This document shows positions 55,691-64,000 of a stretch of 64,000 nucleotides of DNA, piece after piece (the stretch's first letter is position 1; every line of letters starts with the position of its first letter). Location of the stretch: NCBI GenBank assembly GCA_031761405.1, contig JASEVX010000003.1:140601762-140665761 (forward strand), given 5' to 3'. The notes beneath the pieces were generated by a model, which ran no database searches, was not told the origin of the DNA, and was given only the letters and a program-made list of their open reading frames with translations. The position numbers and the translations under genes were made by a program. Origin of the DNA: Serripes groenlandicus (Eukaryota; Mollusca; Bivalvia; Cardiida; Cardiidae).

Positions 55691-58600
55691 GGGCCATTTT
55701 TTACACCAGGGCTATAATTTGACCAATCTTGGTAGAGGTCCACTAGATGAAGTTAAATTTCAAATACATACATTTTTAGACATGATTTTTTAAAGTTTTT
55801 CCCTATACAAGTATAATATTATGTAAAACAAGTGACCAGGGATGGGGCCATTTTTGACCCCATGGCTATAATTTGAACAAGGTAGAGGTCCAATAGATGC
55901 AGCTACAAACCAAATAGCAAAAGCCTGCCAGGGCCTTCCCCTTTTAGACAAGAAGATTTTTAAAGTTTTTTCCCTATATGAGTCTAGGTAAAACAAGTGA
56001 TCCCCGGGGAGGGGTAATTTTTTATCCCATGGCTATAAATTGAACAATCCTGGTAGAAGTCTACTAGATAAAGCTACATACCAAATATCAAAGGCTTTGG
56101 CCTTCTACTTTTAGACAAGACAATTTTTTAAGTTTTTCCTCTATATAAGTCTATGTATAACAAGTGGCACTCGGGGAGGGGTCATTTTTTACCCCATGGC
56201 TATAATTTGAACAATCTTGGTAGAGGTCCACTAGATGAAGCTACATACCAAATAGCAAAGGCATGGGCCTTCTAATTTTAGACAAGAAGATTTTTTAAGT
56301 TTTGGTTAATTTCCCCCTTTTTATCTAGTTATCTAAGGAATTTAAATCCATGAACAATTTGAAAGAAGGCCAAACAATGTACATTCCTGTGAAGTTTGGT
56401 TGAAATTAGTCTTGTGGTTAAGTAGGAGATGATTTTTAAAGCTAAAAGTTAACGACAGACGACGGATGACGGATGACGGACAGAGGGTGATCCGAATAGG
56501 GCCAAGTTGGCCCTAAATAGATCACCTGAATATTTTTAAAGTGTTTGCCTAAATGAGTCTATGTAAAACAAGTGATCTTAGGGTGAGGCCATTTTTGACC
56601 AATCTTGGTAGAGGTCCACTAGATGATGTTAGATTTCAAATATCAACTTTTAGACAAGTTTTTCCATAAACAAGTATAATATTATGTAAAACAAGTGACC
56701 CTGGTCGGGGCTATTTTTAACCCCAGGGCTATAATTTGAACAATCCTGGTAGAAGTCAACTAGATGAAGCTACATACGAAATATCAAAAGCCTGGACATT
56801 CTACCTTCAGACAAGAAGAGAAATCCGCTGTGGTCGGGTGGTTAGCGCTGGGGATTTCGAAACCGGGTGTCCCGGGTTCGATCCTCAGTCGCGGCACCTC
56901 GGTCATGGTGAAGTGCACTTGGGCAATGCACATTTTCTAGCCTAGTACTGGTTTGTTTACCCAGGGATCATGAATAAGTGAACTGTCGCCGTGATATAAC
57001 TGAAATAATGTTGAAAGCGGCGTAAAACTCCAATAAATAAATAAACAGACAAGAAGATTTTGAAAGTTCCTCCCTATACCAGTCTTCGAAAAACAAATGA
57101 CACCTGGGGTGGAGCCATGTTTTACCCCGGGGCTATAATTTTAACAAGGTTGGTAGAGGTTCAATAGATGAAGCTACATATCAAATATCAATGGCCTGAG
57201 CCTTCTCCTTTTAGACAAGAATTTTTTTTAAGTTTTTGTCCCTATATGAGTCTATGTAAAACAAGTGACCCCCGGGGAGAAGACATTTAGAGCCCAGAGC
57301 TATAAATTGAACACTATTGGTAGAAGTCCATTAGGTGAGGCTACATACCAAATATCAAAGGCCTTGGCCTTCTACTTTTAGACAAGAAAAGTTTTAAAGT
57401 TTGTTCCCTATAGATACAAGTCTATGTAAAACAAGTGACCCCCGGGGAGGGGTCAAGGCCTGGGCCTTCTTCTTTTAGACAAGAAGATTTATATAAAGTT
57501 TTTCCCTATACGAGTCTATGTTAAACCAGTGACCCCAAGGGAGGGGTTATTTTTTACCCTAGGGCTATAATTTAAAGTGTTTTCCTTATACGAGTCTATG
57601 TAAAACAAGAGACATTTTTGACCCCAGGGCTATAATCTGAACACTCTTGGAGGAGGTCCACTAGATGAAGCCACCAACCAATTAGCAAATGCCTGGGCCA
57701 TGTACTTTTAGACAAGATTTTTAAAGTTGTTTCCCTATACGAGTCTATGTAAAACCAGTGACCCCAAGGGAGGGAGGGGTCATTTTTGACCCCAGGGCTT
57801 TAATTTACACAATCTTGGCAGAGGACCACTATATGAAGCTACATACCAAATATCAAAGGCCTTGGCCTTCTACTTTTAGACAAGAATATTTTTAAAGTTT
57901 TTTCCCTATACGAGTCAATGTAAAACAAGTGACCCTCGGTGAGGGGTCATTTTTGACCCCAGGGCTATAATTTGAATACTCTTGGAAGAGGTCCGAAGCC
58001 ACATACCAAATAGCAAAGGCCTGGGCCATGTACTTTTAAACAAGACGATGTTTAAAGTTGTTTCCCAATACGAGTCTATGTAATAACCAGTGACCCCAAG
58101 GGAGGGGTAATTTTTTACCCCAGGGCTATAATTGACACAATCTTGGTAGAGGACCAATATATGAAGCTACATACCAAATATCAAAGGCCTTTGCCTTCTA
58201 CTTTTATACAAGAAGATTTTTAAAGTGTTTTTCCTATACGAGTCTATGTAAAACAAGTGACCCTCGGTGAGGGGTCATTTTTGACCCCAGGGCTATAGTT
58301 TGAACACTCTTGGTAGAGGTCCACTAGATTTACACCTTTTTTGTTGCCGTAGCAACCAGTTCTCCATGGAATTTAAATCTTTGAACAATGTTTAAAGACG
58401 GCTACTAGATGATGCTACATACCAAATATCAAAGGCCTGGGGCTTCTTCTTTTAGACAAGAAGATTGTTTAAGTTTTTTCTCTATATGAGTCTATGTAAA
58501 ACAATAGACCCCAGGGGAGGGGTCATTTTGTCCCCAGGGCTATAATTTGAACAATCTTGGTAGATGTCTACTAGATGATGCTACATACCCAATATCAAAG

Positions 58601-59175
58601 GCCTGGGCCCTCTACTTTTAGACAAGAAGATTGTTTAAGTTTTTCCTCTATATGAGTCTATGTAAAACAAGTGACCCCCGGGATGGGGTCATTTTTTACC
58701 CCAGCGCTATACCTTGAACAATCTTGGTAGAGGTCCACTAGATGATGCTACATACTTAATATCAAAGGCCTGGGCCCTCTACTTTTAGACAAGAAGATTT
58801 TATAGTTTTTTCCCTATATGAGTCTATGAAAAACAAGTGACCCCAGGGCTATAATTTAAACAATCTTGGTAGAGGTTCACTAGATGATGCTACATACCAA
58901 ATATCAAAGGCATGGGCCTTCTACTTTCAGACAAGAAGATACTTTAAGTTTTGGTTCCTCTTTTTTTGCTACCGTGGCAGCCAACGTTCTGCATGGAATA
59001 GTATTCTTTGAACAATTTTGAAAGAGATTCACCCAAGGAACATTCCTGTAAAATTATTTTGGATTTAGTTAATTGGTTTAGGAGGAGAAATCGTTTGTAG
59101 GAACATGTGAACGGACGGACGACGACGACGGACGACGGATGGTGAGCGATCACAAAAGCTCACCTTGCACTTTGT
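55690..59175 (+). mobile_element. Large pearl-like array, at least two fused elements
   Basis: About 17 units of about 165-170 bp share TCTATGTAAAACAAGTGACC, TACCCCAGGGCTATAATTTG and TAGACAAGAAGATTTTTAAAG. At 56455-56530 a tail-type GACGGATGACGG run joins directly to a head palindrome GGGCCAAGTTGGCCC and GATCACCTGA, so two elements abut. The right tail (59110-59175) has GACGGACGACGAC and a hairpin GCAC-TTT-GTGC. Confidence 0.8.
56820..57045 (+). mobile_element. Intact tRNA-derived SINE with 12-bp target duplication
   Basis: A tRNA-like head with A box GGTCGGGTGGTTAGCG and B box GGGTTCGATCC, the body, a GTTGAAAGCGGCGTAAAAC core and a (AATA)n tail. Flanks CAGACAAGAAGA are exact (56808-56819 and 57046-57057). 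It sits inside a satellite unit, so it is younger than the array. Confidence 0.9.
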
Positions 59176-59179
59176 GCAT

Positions 59180-59980
59180 ATAATAGAACTTCAAGAAAGG
59201 AAAAAGATCCACAGATACATTTATGTTGATTTATTTGTACAAACGATAAATAACTGAATTGAAAATTAAGAATGACCAATAAATATCACATTTACTCCCA
59301 TCTGTATGTGTAAGTTTGTAAATGGGAGTTTCTTCTTTCAGGACGTTGACCATGATATTTCTGGTATTCCTCGATGCAGTCTTATTGTTAATTGTGCTGA
59401 ATACTCGAATCGATAGCTATACTCTGTCTGTTAGATTGATGAAGAGATCTTGCAAATATATATAGTGACAAGGGAGGTAAGTTGCAAAGGATTTCCGTCG
59501 CAGACAGTATTGAATTTGAAGTAGGAGATGAAACGCGAGAACAGGAAAATAGCTCAAAGCCACGTAACTCTGGTTTAGAGGAAATGGAGAAAAAATGGCA
59601 GCCAATGTAGACTTGGTATTGTTTAATTACCAATACACTACAAACAAATCTTGACAATGTGCAAATTATAAGGGACGAAAATTCCAATTGTAGATCCAAT
59701 ATTCTAATGGATACTGTTCTTAACTTCAAGTGGAATATTGGTTTAAGTAAAATTAAGTTTTACTAAAACAAATACCAATTGTCTAAAATAAGAAACACAA
59801 TATGATGTTTCGTTCAAAGCATGAATTATATACTTCTCATGATCAGTATCAAAACGTTGATAAACAGTTATTTACCAAATACATTTCTGACCCAGAATCT
59901 TCAATTTCAGTTTAAACTTCCGGGAAACTGAATTGAAATGGTTGCTCTTTGAGCTTGAACTATTTTCAGGTTAAAGGTCA
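59180..59980. other. 3' flank of gene 2; short open stretch of unknown nature
   Basis: 59900-59983 aligns with the 3' flank of gene 1. At about 59465-59605 the plus strand reads KLQRISVADSIEFEVGDE and on to EEMEKKWQPM before a stop. It may be debris of a transposon coding region; I do not recognise it. Confidence 0.35.
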
Positions 59981-59983
59981 ATA

Positions 59984-60525
59984 TCAGTTTCTCCTTACAT
60001 CACCAAAGGATCCCCACGCAAGAAGGCCAACAAGCAGGACTATAGCTGCTAAAAACATCGCTACATGGGAAGTGTGTAGCTGGATATTCTGGCCAAGTGC
60101 ACGGCGCAATCCGAAAAGAAGATCAACTAATATTTTGTTTAATGCATCTACTGGATTGTGCAATGGGGGAGCTTCATCCGTGTGTAATGGCGTGGTCAGG
60201 GCCTTCAGCAGCTTGAGGGCTTTGTTATCGACGTAAATGTTGTCGTATCCAATGGTATCATTGAGGCTCGCCCAATTCAACTGACTGTGTGTCGCCGTGC
60301 CCGTCTGTATGAAGGCTTCAGTGATCTTTCTACGCACTTCTTTGAACTTATCAAGCGTGATCGTTGACTCGGTCTCATTTATTTCGTTATCTTCCTTTGG
60401 ATCTTCGGGGGACTCTGTTGTGTGGGAATATATCGTTTCTATAGAACCATCGTCGGATGAATCGCCTGACACATCGGTTTGCACCTTGTCGTATTTCGTG
60501 ATCAATAAAAAGACGTCAGTGTCAT
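59984..60525 (-). CDS. Gene 2 exon 5 (G4, acidic linker, membrane tail)
   Basis: The CCCTAG acceptor is followed by DTDVFLLITKYDKV. The stretch from EAFIQTGTATHSQLNWASLN through KLLKALTTPLHTDEAPPL is nearly identical to gene 1. The linker just after G4 and the pre-membrane region diverge in both length and sequence. The protein ends with a hydrophobic span and the basic tail VRRN. Confidence 0.83.
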
Positions 60526-63500
60526 CTAGGGAGTAAAACAAAGACATCCAATAACAGAATGGTATGAATAAGTTGTCATTGTTTAACTTGTTCCAACATT
60601 CATAATCGCTTTGATGAATCTACAACAGACAACTTTTTGTGACAACAGGAGAAATAACTCTTTATGTTTCCAATTCTATTCACTGATTTGATATTAATTT
60701 AAAGACACGTTTATTCAATATTTGAAAGTCGCCTGCTGCTGATTCATGATATATCAGAAAGGGTAACCAACACAATGTATTTTGTCACAAATGCGTTTTA
60801 TGTTTTTAACTGTTGATATATTGAAGACTCATAGTGTGGTCATGCTGTATGTATGCATTGTGCTACTATGTATGAATGGCATATATATCTTCCCTGTTTA
60901 CCATGCAATTGATCAATTACACGGATATGATGTTCTAACTATATCTTTTTTTAATTGGGTTATGTCAAATATCTGCTTCAAATTTTGCACCTTAACATCC
61001 TACTAAAGCTGCGGAAAAGAAATGATAAAATCATCCACCGTGACGGGGCACGCATTTGCATATGATGTTCACATGTCTGATTTTATAACTTTGCACGAAT
61101 ATATTAAGGTGGTCCAAGAAAATTAATATTCGTGGACATTGCAGTGTTATAAGCGCGGAAGCCACATATTTATTCCACCAATGAATAATAAAGAACGCAC
61201 ACGTGCAATTGGCATGGTCAAAGCCAAGATTAAACTACACCGGTGGACAAACAGAATTTCAGGCGATTCACATGACTATCCAAGTTACCCGATCTCAATC
61301 ACATCGAACATGTATGGGATGAACTTGGCCGCCCTGTTATAAGAGGATCTGCACCACCTGCCAACGTACGTGAAGTGCGGCGTATGCTCGTTCAGAAGTG
61401 GACCAATATCACCCAGAGGTTTATGAAAAACTACATATGTCCATGAGATAGAGATGCACATATGTGTTCTGAATCAGATTGAATGATTGATTAGGGGTTT
61501 TCGCTATTTTCAACAATGTTTGAGTCATATCCCGGCGGCCAGTTCACCTACGTGTGATTCCTGGTTTTCTCACACCAGTACTCAACACAACATACTTTCA
61601 TGCAACTGGGGAAAGACACACTGCATATTAATTATTGACTGTTCCAAAGTTTGGCTGACCATCAACATTGTTATATTATTTACATTTGTCGCCAATTTGC
61701 GCATTTAAATATGATAGCTGTGACTTTTATATCTAATACAAATCTGATTGGAATGAAATGAAATTTAAGAAGAAGTTCATATTTAGGTAGGTATATTCCA
61801 AGTTTCAATCAATTCGATGCTTAAATAGCGGTAAATAACCGAAAAACGAAAGGTCTAGTTAGTACATCCTTTTAGTATTCGAAGAAACACATATGTCTCC
61901 CGCCAAAATGTCAGTAAGTGAAAGCGTGACAAACACCACGGGCGGCCAGTCATACCACGGCGGAAACTAGATCTCTAAGTGGCAACCTGCCATGGCAAGA
62001 AACACACAACCCGACCGAACAGAGAAGGAATTACATAACTAATGACATTAATTTATAAACATCAGAAGATCGGCTGCAAGTTGCGTGGCTTAATTAAGAC
62101 AAGAGGATCATGATGGCCTTGGATCGCTAACATGATTTAATATAACTTGGTAAATTGTCACCCAAGGAACACCTGTGCGAAGTTATTTCAAAATCAGGCC
62201 TATAAAATCAGGCCTATGTTTTTCAACGGATCAGAATACTTTGAACAATATTGATAGAGGTTCACCCAAGAAACATTTGTTCCAAATTATTTAATAATGA
62301 ACAAGAAGATTTTAAACATTTAATCATATAAGGAAAACAAGCTCCGCGGTCATGTTTTCAATGGAGCGGAATAATTTGAACATCTTGAAAGAACATCTGA
62401 ACCAAATTATTTAAATATCAGGCCTGTACTTTTGGACAAGATGATTTTTAAAGTTTTCACTATTCACATATGAGGCAAAGAACATATAAGGAAAACATGC
62501 TCATCTCCCTCGTGGCCATGTTTCTCAACGGATCAGAACAATTTGAACAATGCTGGAAGGGGGTCACCCAAGGATCATCAGTGTCAAATTATTGCGCTTT
62601 TTGTAAAAAATACTCACCATTTATACATATAGAGAAAACAAGCCCCGCCCCCTAGCGGCCATGTTTTAGAACGGATCAAAAAACGTCAAACACTCTTAGT
62701 AGAGGTTCACCCAAGAAACATATGTGCCAAATCATTTAACAATAGACAATTAGATTTTAAACAGTAATACGTATAAGGAAAATAAGTTCCGCCCTTTGAT
62801 GGCAATATTTTTCAACAGATCAGAATAATTTGAACGATCTTGGTAGAGGGTCATCCAAAGAACATTTGTGCAAAATAATCTTCAAATCGGGCCTGTAATT
62901 TTGGACAAGATTTTTTTTAAAGTTTTCACTATACACACATTAGGAAAACAAGCTCCGCCCCCCATGCGGCCATATTTTTCAACGGGTAGAATAATTAAAC
63001 AATCCTGGTAGAGGGCCATCCAAAAAACATTTGTGCAAACTAGTTTTCAAATCGGGCCTGTATCTTTGGAAAATTATTTTGTTATAGTTTTTCTTTTCCG
63101 TTTACATGGCAACCAGTTTCCATGTAATTCAATTCTTTGAACAACTTTGAAAGGGCACCACCCAAGGAACATCCCCGATTCTTTTTATCAAAATTGGCCA
63201 AGCAGTTTAGGAGAGGATGTCGTTTGAAGCAAAATGTTTATAAGACGATGGACGACAGACAAAGAGCGGTCACTCACAATAACTCACCATGAGCCTCTGG
63301 CTCAGGTGAGCTAAAATAACTGAGAAAGACTGAAAACTTACATTTGTTTGATGAAGTGAATGGATCAACTTCCTGCAACACTTCTCGGACACATTTAATC
63401 AGATTGTATGGGATCGGACTTGTACAAGAACAGCTGAAGACTACCATGCTCATTTTAAAGTCGTTTCTGGATGATCTGTATCTCAGAGGTAAGTACCCTA

Positions 63501-63560
63501 ACCCTTTCTCTTCTTGTAATCGCATCAGCTCTGCTATGTTTATATTCGGAGGTATGTGAC
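59984..63560 (-). CDS. IFI44-like P-loop GTPase, gene 2 (3' part; exons 4 and 5)
   Basis: Only the last two exons are inside the window: 63560-63342 and 60525-59984, with the stop at 59986-59984. Lengths and phases equal those of gene 1 (219 nt; phase 1). The exons encode MSMVVFSCSCTSPIPYNL, then G4 motif TKYD, an acidic linker shorter than in gene 1, the shared FKEVRRKITEAFIQTG core, and a membrane segment starting VAMFLAAIVLL. An extra stretch of about 26 residues (from ALNKILVDLLFGLRRALG) before the membrane segment is absent from gene 1. G1 and G3 must lie to the right of 64000. The intron between the exons holds a MITE, a Tc1 remnant, a SINE and a pearl-like element. Confidence 0.82.
60595..60766. 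mobile_element. MITE in intron 4 of gene 2 (shared with gene 1)
   Basis: CAACAGACAACTTTTTGTGACAA and TATTTGAAAGTCGCCTGCTGCTG, then ATATCAGAAAGGGTAA. It is orthologous in position to 13966-14110 and therefore older than the duplication of the genes. Confidence 0.7.
61139..61450 (+). pseudogene. Internally deleted Tc1/mariner transposase
   Basis: NNKERTRAIGMVKAKIKL, typical of the N-terminal helix-turn-helix of Tc1-like transposases, is fused by deletion to the far C-terminal end. That end carries IEHVWDELGRPV and ANVREVRRMLVQKWTNI, read in a shifted frame. About two thirds of the transposase, including the first two catalytic Asp residues, is missing. The copy lies in intron 4 of gene 2. Confidence 0.75.
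61475..61640 (-). mobile_element. SINE 3' portion in intron 4 of gene 2
   Basis: GGTTTTCGCTATTTTCAACA, GGCGGCCAGTTCACCTACG and CACACCAGTACTCAACACAACAT are the shared SINE body. The head is missing. Confidence 0.6.
61872..62097. repeat. Dispersed repeat in intron 4 of gene 2
   Basis: The counterpart of 14262-14500 (ACACATATGTCTCCCGCCAA ... GGCTGCAAGTTGCGTGG). Confidence 0.65.
62098..63315 (+). mobile_element. Pearl-like element, family 1, in intron 4 of gene 2
   Basis: Head ACAAGAGGATCATGATGGCC (one arm of the palindrome damaged). Degenerate units follow with CCGCCCCC.A.GCGGCCATG and GAGGTTCACCCAAG. The tail has a CTCACC-GAGCC-TCT-GGCTC-GGTGAG hairpin, ending GAGCTAAAA about 27 bp from the exon 4 donor of gene 2. 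Confidence 0.75.
63342..63560 (-). CDS. Gene 2 exon 4
   Basis: The TTTGCAG acceptor, 219-nt length and GTAAGT donor all match gene 1 exon 4. The residues from CSCTSPIPYNLIKCVREV to EVDP are identical between the genes, so this core is constrained. A pearl-like element ends only about 27 bp from the donor. Confidence 0.83.
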
Positions 63561-64000
63561 CTGCAAAGACACCAATGCAAATGTCTTGTTAAGTTAAGTT
63601 TAAATATATATGCAGAGGACTAGATAAGAAGGAGTAAACTGGGTTTTTTTCAATAATATCTCCTTTATGAATGAACTTAACCCTATGTCATGAGACGATT
63701 CTTTTGGTACCAAAAACATAGGGTTTAGAATCATGTAATGTTTTGGGCAAATAGCATACTCTCCTTATCTAGAACTCTGTACTTGATTGCCAAACAAACA
63801 TGTAATATTTACAAACATGTCTATACATTCATGTTTCTTTGTTCATGTCATTGTACAATTCTATCAAACTGTTATGTTTGTACTTTTCATTAAACATATA
63901 TAACAGTTGTGACAAAACGATCATACATTCCACCAGCTGGAACCCATTTCGACCGTATTTATCACCTGTTCATATCACGCAAGTAATTGAGTTTGTGAAA
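63561..64000. other. Intron 3 of gene 2, no feature seen
   Basis: AT-rich sequence up to the window edge. The earlier exons of gene 2 should lie further right. Confidence 0.5.

Noticed and set aside
56826..56900. Possible tRNA gene
   Set aside because: A and B boxes are good, but the sequence continues into a SINE body with a tail and target duplication, so it is a SINE head.

Overview
The window looks like AT-rich nuclear DNA of a bivalve mollusc, probably a heterodont clam or mussel relative. The grounds are long introns with GT/AG splice sites, tRNA-derived SINEs ending in the 'GTTGAAA..CGGCG' core, pearl-like mobile elements that carry 160-170 bp satellite arrays, and many decayed transposons. 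The species cannot be fixed from the sequence. There are no operons and no rRNA genes.

The only convincing host genes are two paralogous P-loop GTPase genes on the minus strand. They are IFI44-like in layout, with G1 GxxxxGKS, G3 DAAG, G4 TKYD and a C-terminal membrane segment. Gene 1 is complete: five exons between 37773 and 13183 join with matching phases into a 403-residue protein. Gene 2 shows only its last two exons (63560-63342 and 60525-59984); the rest lies beyond the right edge. A block of about 5-9 kb holding exon 1 of gene 1 is duplicated (about 34.9-42.7 kb and 49.3-54.5 kb). Gene 1 therefore has two candidate first exons and promoters, each with the same 19-bp palindrome upstream.

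Layout. 0-13 kb lies downstream of gene 1: satellite array, LINE remnant, decayed C2H2-family and THAP pseudogenes, CT microsatellite, and an element with a 158-bp array. 13-38 kb is gene 1, with introns full of SINEs, MITEs, pearl-like elements, two inverted copies of one repeat, a 138-bp satellite, and a 2.6-kb hAT-like element holding a LINE fragment. 38-54.5 kb holds the two duplicated blocks, each with a decayed non-LTR element that encodes a 2A-like DVESNPGP motif. Between the blocks sits a 4-kb TIR transposon with a frameshifted gene ending in a CXC (tesmin/TSO1-like) cysteine cluster. 55-59.2 kb is a large satellite array carrying a SINE with a clean target duplication. 60-64 kb is gene 2 plus a deleted Tc1/mariner copy and another pearl-like element.

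The most informative points are the covarying head and tail words and tail hairpins of the satellite-carrying elements, the filled and empty insertion sites between duplicated copies that date the insertions, the duplicated first exons of the GTPase gene, and the CXC transposon protein, whose conserved acidic motifs resemble a FEN1/PIN-type nuclease.
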